Assembly (NCBI GenBank): GCA_963677015.1
Contig: OY781533.1
Span: 992,001 to 1,056,000 of the forward strand
Direction: 5' to 3'
Length of the DNA: 64,000 nucleotides
Origin: G963556115 sp963677015
GTDB lineage: Bacteria; Planctomycetota; SZUA-567
In this document: positions 27,233-35,080 of the stretch, piece after piece
Numbering within the stretch: the stretch's first letter is position 1
Layout of the letters: the number at the start of each line of letters is the position of its first letter
Notes under the pieces: model-generated
What the model was told of the DNA's origin: nothing
Seen by the model: only the letters and a program-made list of their open reading frames with translations
The model's database searches: none
Program-made: the position numbers and the translations under genes

Positions 27233-29044
27233 TTAACCGATTGTAGCAAGAGCCTGTCCGGCAACAATCTTATCACCAGGAGCAACATGGATTGCGCTTA
27301 CAGTACCAGACTTGCTTGCCTTGAGTGGTGTTTCCATCTTCATTGCTTCGATAACGAGAATCTCGTCACCTTCTTCAACCTCTGTGCCTGCTTCGGCTGT
27401 AATACGGATTACGATACCTGGCATCGGAGCATTGATATCTTCTCCATCACCGCTGGCAGCAGCTGGAGCAGAACCTGCACCGCTAACACCTTCTTTAACA
27501 TCAACATCGTAGCTCTTGCCATTGACAGTGGCTTTACCACCTTCAACAACAACTTCGTATTTTTTGCCGTTGACAGAAACGGTGTAACCACCTTCACCAC
27601 TACCAGCAGGAGCTGCAGCACCGGAGTCAGCTTTCTTGGTGACTTTACGTACGCCGATAGTTGCTTCACCCTTGAGGTAAGCGATACCTTTTTCTTTACA
27701 AGCTGCGGCGATGAAGATGTTTTCATCTGACATATCGGTAATACCAGCATCAGAAAGCATTTTCTTAGCTGAATCGATACCCTTGCTGGAATCTCTGTCA
27801 TTGATATCAACAACAAGTTCGGTGGTTGGTTCAAGACCAAGCTGTTCGCTGGCCAGTTTGACTACTTCCGCATCAGGAGCAACCGGGGTCTTGCCGAAAT
27901 AACCAAGTACCATCTTACCGTAACCTTCGGCAATCTTTTTCCAAGGGCCGAACATTACATTGTTGAATGCCTGCTGGAAGTAGAACTGTGATACAGGGGT
28001 TACAGAGGTGCCGAAACCACCCTTGCGAACGACTTCACTCATAGCATGCAGACATTCGTCGTAACGATCCATAAGACCATTGTCACGAAGCATTTCTGTA
28101 TTGGCAGTAAGAGCACCGCCTGGCATTGGACTCCAAGGGATGAGTGGTTCTACAGCCTTGGCTTCTGGTTTGTCAGGGTAGTCCTTCATGCAGTCCTTGA
28201 ATACAACTTCTGCTTCACGGATCTTATCAGGATCAATGCCGAGATCATACTCTGTACCACGCAGAGCGTGCCACATAGTCAGGATATCAACCTGGCAGGT
28301 ACCACCTGAAGCAGGTGTCATAGAGAGGTCAATACCGTCAGCGCCTGCGTCAAGAGCCGCTTTATAGCCTAGAACACAGATACCGGCTGTTTCGTGTGAG
28401 TGGAACTGGATATGAACATCCTTACCAAGGAACTCACGAGCAGCCTTGATTGTGTCGTAAACCTTGCTTGGTACAGAAGTACCTGAAGCATCTTTAAAAC
28501 AGAGGCTGTCAAATGGAATATCTGCGTCTTTGATTGCCTTGAGGGTATTCATGTAGAACTCAACATCATGAGCACCTGAACATCCTGGAGGGAGTTCCAT
28601 CATAGTAATACTAACCTGATGCTTAAGACCTGCTGCAACAATAGCCTTACCTGAGTCAATAAGATTATTGGCATCGTTGAGGGCATCGAAGTTACGGATA
28701 GTTGTAATGCCGTGTTTTGCAAACAGCTTGGCGTGGAGGCTGATGATGTCACGTGGCTGTGAATCAAGACCTACAACATTAACACCACGGGCAAGAGTCT
28801 GAAGATTCGCGTCAGGACCAGCGGTCTTGCGGAATTCGTCCATCATCTCGAATGCATCTTCATTACTGTAGAAGTACAATGACTGGAAGCGTGCGCCACC
28901 ACCAGCTTCGAACCAGGTAATACCTGCGTCTTTAGCCGCAGCAACGGCCGGCATGAAGTCTTTGGTAAATACACGTGCACCATAGACAGATTGGAAACCG
29001 TCTCTAAACGCGGTACACATGAATTTGACGAGTTTTTTTGCCAC
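27233..29044 (-). CDS. oadA: Oxaloacetate decarboxylase alpha subunit (biotin carboxyl carrier/carboxyltransferase)
   Basis: This 603-residue protein transfers CO2 from oxaloacetate to biotin on its own C-terminal carrier domain. The carboxyltransferase TIM barrel covers about 1-300 (FRDGFQSVYGAR, CFKDASGTS, HSHETAGICVLGY, MTPASGGTCQ); a PYC_OADA-like domain follows. A linker leads to the biotinyl domain with the modified lysine in EAMKMETPL (K569). The start codon is GTG with a strong AGGAG site. The barrel motifs are divergent from textbook OadA (FRDGFQS in place of LRDxxQS) and approach pyruvate-carboxylase subunit B relatives. The adjacent beta and gamma subunits favour a Na+-pumping decarboxylase. 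Confidence 0.9.
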   Translation of the reverse strand: MAKKLVKFMCTAFRDGFQSVYGARVFTKDFMPAVAAAKDAGITWFEAGGGARFQSLYFYSNEDAFEMMDEFRKTAGPDANLQTLARGVNVVGLDSQPRDIISLHAKLFAKHGITTIRNFDALNDANNLIDSGKAIVAAGLKHQVSITMMELPPGCSGAHDVEFYMNTLKAIKDADIPFDSLCFKDASGTSVPSKVYDTIKAAREFLGKDVHIQFHSHETAGICVLGYKAALDAGADGIDLSMTPASGGTCQVDILTMWHALRGTEYDLGIDPDKIREAEVVFKDCMKDYPDKPEAKAVEPLIPWSPMPGGALTANTEMLRDNGLMDRYDECLHAMSEVVRKGGFGTSVTPVSQFYFQQAFNNVMFGPWKKIAEGYGKMVLGYFGKTPVAPDAEVVKLASEQLGLEPTTELVVDINDRDSSKGIDSAKKMLSDAGITDMSDENIFIAAACKEKGIAYLKGEATIGVRKVTKKADSGAAAPAGSGEGGYTVSVNGKKYEVVVEGGKATVNGKSYDVDVKEGVSGAGSAPAAASGDGEDINAPMPGIVIRITAEAGTEVEEGDEILVIEAMKMETPLKASKSGTVSAIHVAPGDKIVAGQALATIG

Positions 29045-29120
29045 GATTACTCTCCTAATTAAAAGTGTTTAAAAATATAACGTTAAAAAAAACCATTTTA
29101 AAATTCTGAAATTAAAAAAT

Positions 29121-29142
29121 AATCAGGCGTTAATGCCTGATT
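29121..29142 (-). terminator. Intra-operon terminator/attenuator between oadG and oadA
   Basis: The arms aatcaggc and gcctgatt around a six-base loop are followed on the minus strand by a run of six T. It lies between two genes that must both be expressed, so it probably attenuates oadA/oadB or marks a second promoter. Confidence 0.7.
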
Positions 29143-29156
29143 AATACCACTACCTC

Positions 29157-29393
29157 TTAGTTGGTATGAGCTTTCATCGCAGCAATTGCAACTGCAATCT
29201 CTTCGTCGGAACGGGATTTTGCCGCAACTTTTGGCTTCTTGGTTGCAACTTCCTCTTCCTGGAATTTGTGTGCGTTCTTTTTGAAGTAACTTGCTGAAAT
29301 GTTCATGAGAATTACTTGGATGATGAGGAATAAGAATACTCCACCCATACCGAGAACCAGCAACTCCAGGCCATTTTCAAGGACATTCGCCAT
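29157..29393 (-). CDS. oadG: Oxaloacetate decarboxylase gamma subunit
   Basis: This 78-residue small membrane protein has one transmembrane helix (about 8-33; LGMGGVFLFLIIQVILM) and a polar cytoplasmic tail, the layout of OadG, which assembles the alpha and beta subunits. The tail here is Lys/Ala/Glu-rich and lacks the usual Pro/Ala-His zinc tail. An AAAGG ribosome-binding site precedes the ATG. It is the first gene of the gamma-alpha-beta set. Confidence 0.85.
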   Translation of the reverse strand: MANVLENGLELLVLGMGGVFLFLIIQVILMNISASYFKKNAHKFQEEEVATKKPKVAAKSRSDEEIAVAIAAMKAHTN

Positions 29394-29497
29394 AATGTAA
29401 ACCTTTCTCTGTCTGTTGAATAGAAATATAAACTACTAAAAAAATTTATGCTAATTTTAAAATTTATTATTCTCTAATATGGATGATGCAATTTGCA

Positions 29498-29547
29498 GTC
29501 AGCAGCATAAAAAAAGATAACATGTTATCGTTTGCCTGCCTGCTGAC
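29498..29547. promoter_or_regulatory. Nested palindromes in the oad/birA divergent region
   Basis: A perfect 14-bp palindrome gataacatgttatc (29516-29529) sits inside an outer inverted pair gtcagcag (29498-29505) and ctgctgac (29540-29547). It lies in the 550-base gap between divergent oadG and birA and could be an operator or a hairpin. The rest of that gap (29394-29944) is AT-rich with nothing else recognised. Confidence 0.5.
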
Positions 29548-29944
29548 GCTTGAACAAATCTCTACAATATTATCATATCGCTCAAATTAATCAATACTTA
29601 TTTATTGAAAAACGATAATCTTTTTTAAATCCCAGTAAATAATTACTGAATTTCGAAGACCTTGAATTTAAAGTGTTTTAATGGATAAGATCATAACGAG
29701 ACGTTAGTATTATCCTGGTTTTTATATGGATATAAAGTACGAAAATGTATTTTTTGCTGGGTATAATAATGGTTGCCTTAAATTAAATTTAAATAATCAT
29801 TTACTAATTATAGCTGTAATTGTTATACTTTGATTGGTTCTTTGGTAACTAAATGTTAAAATGAAATTTTGTTATACCGGTTATGAAAATTGTCTCTGTC
29901 CTGAGAGGAGACAGTTCTTAGCTGTGAATTTTGGGAGATTTGAG

Positions 29945-30688
29945 ATGAGGCTAATGAAGCCTGAGTGGGTTGATTCGGTTGATTCAACCAATAAAGAGTT
30001 GAAGCGTAAAATAGAAGCCGGTGTCGTATATGGGAGCGGATATGTTTTCGCAGCAGTTGAGCAGTATGCCGGAAAGGGCAGGTTTGACCGTAGCTGGAAA
30101 ACTGTTAAGGGGCAGAATCTTACATTTTCGCTGATTGTGGATACTACGCAGTCATTTCCAAAGATTGCTACAGTGCCGATGGCCTCCGGGTTGGGTGTAT
30201 GCCGCTATCTGCGGGATTTGGGCGTTAATGCAAAAGGTAAATGGCCAAATGATGTTTTGGTTGGAGATAATAAAATCTGCGGTATTTTGTCAGAAATAGC
30301 GACATTTTCAAAAAAAGAGTATATAGTTGTCGGAATTGGTATAAATCTGAATATGGAAGAGGATGAACTTTCAGCGATTGATAAACCAGCGACGTCGCTG
30401 TTTATGGAGATTGGCCGGAAGCTGCCTCCAAACGAAGTTTTGAGTAGTTTGCTGCCATATATTTCAAAATCCCTGACTCTGTGGGAAGCAGAAGGATTTG
30501 CCGGGATTCGCCGGGCCTGGGAAGATGTTTCGTGGAGAATAAATGAGGAAGTTGTGTTGGAGAATGTAGGGAAGAATATCGCTGGAAAGCTTGTGGGGTA
30601 TGGTGCTGACGGACAGCTTTTGCTCGAACTCGCTGATGGTACTCAGCGTGAGTTCTGGTCTGGTGATGTCTCAATACGCCGCACGTGA
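29945..30688 (+). CDS. birA: Biotin-[acetyl-CoA-carboxylase] ligase (BirA without HTH)
   Basis: This 247-residue enzyme attaches biotin to carrier-domain lysines through biotinyl-5'-AMP. Landmarks are VDSTNKELKR, the disordered biotin loop AGKGRFDRSW (normally GRGRxGRxW), KWPNDVLVGDNKICGILSE and VGIGINLN, with a C-terminal SH3-like domain. There is no N-terminal helix-turn-helix, so it is a group I ligase that cannot act as the biotin-operon repressor. The ATG at 29945 has GGGAG at a good distance; an upstream in-frame ATG at 29861 does not. Its position beside the biotin-dependent OadA is functionally sensible. Confidence 0.9.
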   Translation: MRLMKPEWVDSVDSTNKELKRKIEAGVVYGSGYVFAAVEQYAGKGRFDRSWKTVKGQNLTFSLIVDTTQSFPKIATVPMASGLGVCRYLRDLGVNAKGKWPNDVLVGDNKICGILSEIATFSKKEYIVVGIGINLNMEEDELSAIDKPATSLFMEIGRKLPPNEVLSSLLPYISKSLTLWEAEGFAGIRRAWEDVSWRINEEVVLENVGKNIAGKLVGYGADGQLLLELADGTQREFWSGDVSIRRT

Positions 30689-30910
30689 TTTTGTCTTCAA
30701 ATTCAAGTGGCTGTTTATTTTAGTTTATACTGGCGGTATTAAGAATTTATTGATAAATATGTACCGGTTGTAAGGGTGTTTTTGCGGTTATTAATAAATG
30801 TATAAAAAATATTGGGCGGTATCAGGGCGTAATCCGGAGTATTTTCTGATATTGAATTATCAAGTCAGGATAATTAGTATATAATTTCAGAATAAAATCT
30901 CATATCAATC

Positions 30911-30944
30911 AATAAGAGCAGAATATAGGAATTCCGCTCTTATT
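30911..30944 (-). terminator. Possible terminator of the HdeD-like gene
   Basis: The arms aataagagc and gctcttatt enclose a loop that can pair further (gaat/attc). The T-tract is poor. The interval 30689-30910 shows no other feature. Confidence 0.5.
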
Positions 30945-30979
30945 GACTAGAATAATTTATTAGAAATATGCATAACGTT

Positions 30980-31531
30980 TTATGCTTTTGGGATGCTCAG
31001 TCCCATGAATAGTGCTGCCCAGCCGGTAAATACCAGATTAATACCGACAAGAATACCGATTATCCAGATGGCTCCGCCCTGTATATCAGAGAGGATAAGA
31101 ATACCGAGAATCAGAGTTATGGCACCATTTACCATCATCCAGCTTTTGGTGGTTTTCGTCCGGAATGACTCGATAAGGATTATAGCACCTTTGATAATAA
31201 AGAACCAGCCAATAATTAGGGTTAGAGTGATAACCGCTTTTGCCGGGTTGAAGATAAGGTAACAACCGGCAATTACATATAGTATAGAGATCAGGGCGCC
31301 GCTGGCGTATTTGGCTTTGCTGCCGAAATGGCTGTGCATTATCTGGAAGAATTGTACTACTCCGGTGATAATAAAGAGTATGGATATTATTTCTGTAATG
31401 GCGACACTGGCTACCCATGGGGTGCTGAGGGCAATAATACCAAAAATAATCTGCAGAATGCCGAGCATAATCAGTATTGAACGGCTAGCCTTCATTTTTT
31501 CGGTAATTTCAGAATTCAAATTATTGATCAT
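30980..31531 (-). CDS. HdeD/DUF308-family membrane protein
   Basis: This 183-residue protein is almost wholly hydrophobic, with about six transmembrane segments in three similar hairpins. Repeated motifs such as LGILQIIFGIIAL, ISILYVIAGCYLIFNPAKA and ILVGINLVFTGWAAL are those of the HdeD (DUF308) family, whose Escherichia coli member is linked to acid resistance. The function here is unknown. The ATG at 31531 follows a GGAGAG ribosome-binding site; an earlier in-frame start 42 bases upstream is less likely. Confidence 0.82.
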   Translation of the reverse strand: MINNLNSEITEKMKASRSILIMLGILQIIFGIIALSTPWVASVAITEIISILFIITGVVQFFQIMHSHFGSKAKYASGALISILYVIAGCYLIFNPAKAVITLTLIIGWFFIIKGAIILIESFRTKTTKSWMMVNGAITLILGILILSDIQGGAIWIIGILVGINLVFTGWAALFMGLSIPKA

Positions 31532-31646
31532 AATATTGTTCTCTCCATGAAGAAATAAATAGAGCAGCTGCAATACTGCTGTTATATGATCTAATAACTA
31601 TGCCTTAAAATTAGTGAATTGTCAATCTAAAAAAAGATATTTGAGA

Positions 31647-31679
31647 AAAACAGTACCTGCGTGAAGCAGATACTGTTTT
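31647..31679 (-). terminator. Terminator of the double-thioredoxin gene
   Basis: The arms aaaacagta-cctgc and gcag-atactgtttt pair with one bulge, and on the minus strand a T-run follows. It lies 50 bases beyond the stop. Confidence 0.8.
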
Positions 31680-31729
31680 ATAAATAATGATTAATCTGGT
31701 AATTGTAAATTAGATACTGAAAACTGGAG

Positions 31730-33031
31730 TTATGAATTTTTTAATGAATCTTCAATAGTCTGAAAAAATTCACTTACACTCTGGCTGTTATAGCCTATTC
31801 CGCCAATCGGGGTGCCATTGCTGGTCTCTACGACAACTGTCGGAAAACCCTGGATATTGAAGGCATTTAATATAACCTCATTCTGCAGCTGGATATCTTT
31901 AGGAAGTTCAAAGGTTCTCGGGTAATCGAGTTCGACCAGAATATAATCCTTGGATTTTTTTGCAAACTCTTCGGTCTGGAATATGTTTTTTTGCATTTGT
32001 TCGCAGTAGGTGCACCAGTCGCTTCCGGTAAAGAATAACAATATGGGTTTGTTGTAGAGTCTAGCTAACTTTAAACCTTCGGAATAATTCTGAATCCACT
32101 TGCCGTTGTAATCAGGTTTTTTAATATAGGTGGAAATTTTCCGGGCGAGTTCCGCTGAACTGGTGTTATCAAAGGTACTGCTGAAGATTGGTTCGCGGTT
32201 GGAATTGAGCAGTATTACTCGACTCCCGTGGTTATTTTTTTCAAGCCGGTTAAGCAGAGCACTTTCTTTTTTGTTCAGTTTGGCTGTGTCAATACGTGCG
32301 AGTATGATTTCTTTTCCTGAAGGCAGGGCAAGTTCAGGTATACTGAAGGTTTTGTTTATTTTCTCTTCTGAAGCTTTTGAATCGGTATCATTACTGTTGT
32401 ATACACCAAGAAGCAGTGGAATATTGTTCTGGGCACTGTCGCTTATGGCATTGGTAAGAGAGGTATCAATTTTGAGTGTTTTGGGCAGGAGCATTTCAAT
32501 TTGTTTTACCCAGTTGGCACCGCCTCCTTCCAGATAGCCTAGACTTGTTAGCGGTTCGCCGCGCGGAGTAAAAAATACCGCTGTCGGAAATCCCTGAATA
32601 CCGAGCTTTTGAATAATTGCGATATTCTGAGCTGAGATATTCTCTGGAAGCCGGTGAAATTTTGGAAAATCCAGATAAAGTTTGATAACATTCTTATCCG
32701 CCCAATCCTTGAACGCCTGAGTGCTGAACACTTCTTGATTAAGCAGTTTACAGTATTCACACCAGTCGCTTCCGGTAAATAAGGCCATTATATATTTGTT
32801 TTCATTTCTAGCACGGGTAATGGCTTCTTTAAGAGAATTGGTCCAGCCTGCAGGAGTCTGAGCCAGAGGCAGGTTTTCTTTGGGGTCATTTTTTTTATCT
32901 GTTTTGAAGTCCGGTTTTTCCAGTGCGGGATTGTTTTTGACGCTTTCAGGAATATTTTCAGTTTCTGCACTATAGGCGGTCAATGTGGAGCAGATTATGG
33001 TTAGTGTTATGGCTAAAAATCTTTTTTGCAT
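31730..33031 (-). CDS. Exported protein with two thioredoxin-like domains
   Basis: This 433-residue protein has a signal peptide (ending TAYSAETE) and two thioredoxin-like domains of the DsbD-gamma/Thioredoxin_7 kind. The first has GSDWCEYC (C91, C94); the second has GSDWCTYC (C340, C343). Each is followed by the cis-proline region GFPTAVF or GFPTVVV. A third thioredoxin-like segment without cysteines seems to lie between them (about 190-300). The protein should act on disulphides in the periplasm. The ATG at 33031 has an AAAGGA site. No DsbD-type membrane partner is encoded nearby. Confidence 0.85.
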   Translation of the reverse strand: MQKRFLAITLTIICSTLTAYSAETENIPESVKNNPALEKPDFKTDKKNDPKENLPLAQTPAGWTNSLKEAITRARNENKYIMALFTGSDWCEYCKLLNQEVFSTQAFKDWADKNVIKLYLDFPKFHRLPENISAQNIAIIQKLGIQGFPTAVFFTPRGEPLTSLGYLEGGGANWVKQIEMLLPKTLKIDTSLTNAISDSAQNNIPLLLGVYNSNDTDSKASEEKINKTFSIPELALPSGKEIILARIDTAKLNKKESALLNRLEKNNHGSRVILLNSNREPIFSSTFDNTSSAELARKISTYIKKPDYNGKWIQNYSEGLKLARLYNKPILLFFTGSDWCTYCEQMQKNIFQTEEFAKKSKDYILVELDYPRTFELPKDIQLQNEVILNAFNIQGFPTVVVETSNGTPIGGIGYNSQSVSEFFQTIEDSLKNS

Positions 33032-33379
33032 GATTCTTTTGTCCTTTCGCATTGCTTTATTGTGTATCTAGGGTCTTTAACTTTTTTAATATAGTACCCT
33101 GTCGTTATTTATTCTGTTATTAATGGGGTAAATTCCTTCGAGTATATATTTATTATATCTGTGTGAATATTGCAATACTACTTTAATTTACTGTAAGTGA
33201 TAATTTTTGATAACTAATAGATTGAATAAAACTTCTTGTGTGGGAAAAGTTTCCGAAAGAGATTGTTTTAATTATATCAAGGAGTTTTTATGCTGTTCCG
33301 TATATAAAGATTGAAGGGGGAATTTGTATGTCCTGTAAATTGATCGGAAATTTAAATTTTAAGTAATTGGGGGAAAATC
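33032..33379. other. Divergent intergenic region
   Basis: These 348 AT-rich bases lie between the thioredoxin gene (minus) and the lipoprotein gene (plus). They must hold both promoters. I see no clear operator, RNA gene or repeat. Confidence 0.4.
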
Positions 33380-33910
33380 ATGAAATTATTCGCTGCGGGG
33401 GTGGCTTTGCTGGTAACTATGGTTCTGGCTGGCTGTGGAAATACTAATAATTATTATGGAAGTCAGGATGCTCCAGAGGTAGGAGCTGACGCAGGAACTG
33501 CTAATTGCGCACGTTGTACCAGACAGCAGCAGTGCACAGATTGTGCCAATGGCTATAGACCTATGTCGGCTGGTTTTCCGGTAGTTCCGGTAGCGGTTCC
33601 GCAAGCTACTCAGATTGTGACAAGTTACGAAGAGGTTTATGCTACTGAGTATACTGCAAACGGTCCGGTGGTAAAAAAGCAGCTGGTTCCAATTAAATCA
33701 ACTGTTCCTGTTGTCGCGCAGCCGGTTCTTATGAATACTCCTACCGGTTATTCTGCAAGCTATGGGGTTCCTGTATCAGCTCCTCAACAGTTGCCGGTTG
33801 TGATTGGTACTCCGCCAGCTCAGGCTACTGTACCAAGCATTCAAGAGCCTGTGGCATGGTTTGGTCCAACAGCGGCACCAAATTATTCTACTCAGACTAA
33901 TTGGTTTTAA
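33380..33910 (+). CDS. Cysteine-containing lipoprotein of unknown function
   Basis: This 176-residue protein has a lipoprotein signal with lipobox LAGC (Cys19), so it should be lipid-anchored in the envelope. A compact Cys motif, CARCTRQQQCTDC, lies at about 43-55 and could bind a metal or form disulphides. The remainder is Pro, Val, Thr and Gln-rich and probably unstructured. A GGGGG-AAAA ribosome-binding site precedes the ATG. It does not match a family I know. It ends at a strong terminator 400 bases before the iron cluster, so it is not in that operon. Confidence 0.75.
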   Translation: MKLFAAGVALLVTMVLAGCGNTNNYYGSQDAPEVGADAGTANCARCTRQQQCTDCANGYRPMSAGFPVVPVAVPQATQIVTSYEEVYATEYTANGPVVKKQLVPIKSTVPVVAQPVLMNTPTGYSASYGVPVSAPQQLPVVIGTPPAQATVPSIQEPVAWFGPTAAPNYSTQTNWF

Positions 33911-33960
33911 TATCAGTTATTTGTATTAGACAGTATTCATCATTCCGCTGTCGGTTATTT

Positions 33961-33992
33961 AGAGTACCCATTTATGGGTACTCTTTTTTTTT
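33961..33992 (+). terminator. Strong terminator of the lipoprotein gene
   Basis: The ten-base arms agagtaccca and tgggtactct pair perfectly around a four-base loop and are followed by a run of nine T, which isolates the iron cluster from upstream transcription. Confidence 0.92.
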
Positions 33993-34145
33993 AGCATCTT
34001 TATGCAAGATACTGATATATTTTCTATAATTTTTATTTTTTTTTAATTTTATTACATAATTTATGATCTGTTTTTACGTCTATCTCCTTTATTAATAGTA
34101 TGATATCGTGTTTTAATACTGTTATTGCTGATTTCTATTAACCTA

Positions 34146-34173
34146 TTGACAAGTTGGAGCTGTCGTATATAAA
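34146..34173 (+). promoter_or_regulatory. Sigma-70-type promoter of the feo/ferrosome gene cluster
   Basis: A perfect -35 TTGACA (34146-34151) and a -10 TATAAA (34168-34173) are 16 bases apart. The predicted start site is about 135 bases before the first feoA. I looked for Fur, DtxR/IdeR or other iron boxes overlapping it and could not identify one with confidence. The rest of the 33993-34314 gap is AT-rich. Confidence 0.65.
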
Positions 34174-34314
34174 TTATACATGTCTAACTTTTATAGTTCT
34201 GACTTATTGTTTTAGATTTTAGTAAGATGCATTTTGTGAATTACTATTAGTGTTTTATATAACTTAAAACTTCAATAAATTGAGCGACATTGTTGGAATG
34301 AGAATAGTGCTGTT

Positions 34315-34545
34315 ATGAGTACGATGTTAAAGACCCTGAGTGACTTGACAAAAGGTGAAAAAAGAATTGTTGTTGCTCTGGCTGGAGGGCGGGAATTTCA
34401 GAATCGGATTACCAGTCTTGGAATTTACGCCGGTTGCGAGGTTGAGGTTGTCGGCGGAGGAGCGGGCGGCGGAATGATGATTGCTGTAGGCGGTTCCCGT
34501 ATTGCGCTCGGTTGCGGTATGGCCAGTAAGATAATAATTGCTTGA
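34315..34545 (+). CDS. feoA: FeoA-family protein (first copy)
   Basis: This 76-residue cytoplasmic SH3-like protein of the FeoA family modulates ferrous-iron uptake through FeoB. Landmarks are the central LGIYAGCEVEVV and the C-terminal RIALGCGMASKIII, which is the usual FeoA ending. A glycine-rich loop (GGGAGGGMM) is a little unusual. It is the first gene after the promoter. A 260-base gap, with a possible cggcagt/actgccg hairpin near 34613-34645, separates it from the second feoA. Confidence 0.88.
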   Translation: MSTMLKTLSDLTKGEKRIVVALAGGREFQNRITSLGIYAGCEVEVVGGGAGGGMMIAVGGSRIALGCGMASKIIIA

Positions 34546-34805
34546 CCGGATAAGGAATTTATCAGCCAGGTATTTTGGGTGTAGTTTTTAAAATTTCTGA
34601 GACATGGTTATACGGCAGTTACATCTTGTCAGTATATTACTGCCGGTTAGCTGGTAGCATGGAATTGGGTGTGGAGTAGTTTTTCAGATGTTTTGAACGG
34701 ATTATAAGGTTTTATCATAATGAAATTATTTTGTGTTTAATAAGTTTTTAGAGAGTGAGAATTCCTGATTAATTAATTTTAATCATATTTGAAAGGACGA
34801 GAGAA

Positions 34806-35045
34806 ATGATTATCAATATGAGAGAGATGAAGAATAATGCTAATGGGACAGTCACCAGTGTGTCTGCGAAAGGGGAGTTGGGAAGACGTATACGGGATAT
34901 GGGGCTTATTCCGGGAGCAGAATTTACCATTATCGGCAGGGCTCCTTTAAATGATCCGGTGGCAATAAGACTTAAGGGCTTTACTCTTACTCTGCGTAAT
35001 CGTGAAGCGGATTATGTCTTCTGCAATGCATCCAGTCTGGCGTAA
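34806..35045 (+). CDS. feoA: FeoA-family protein (second copy)
   Basis: This 79-residue FeoA-type protein has the landmarks GRRIRDMGLIPGAEFTIIG and PVAIRLKGFTLTLRNREADYV. A GAAAGGA ribosome-binding site precedes it. It lies 35 bases before feoB and is a different subtype from the first copy. Two FeoA proteins with one FeoB are common in anaerobes. Confidence 0.92.
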   Translation: MIINMREMKNNANGTVTSVSAKGELGRRIRDMGLIPGAEFTIIGRAPLNDPVAIRLKGFTLTLRNREADYVFCNASSLA

Positions 35046-35080
35046 GGATGCATTGCTTTTTTTTGGAGTAGCAGTTAGAT

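Noticed and set aside
29498..29547. BirA-controlled biotin operator
   Set aside because: The BirA encoded next to it has no helix-turn-helix, and the palindrome does not match the TTGTAAACC-type biotin operator.
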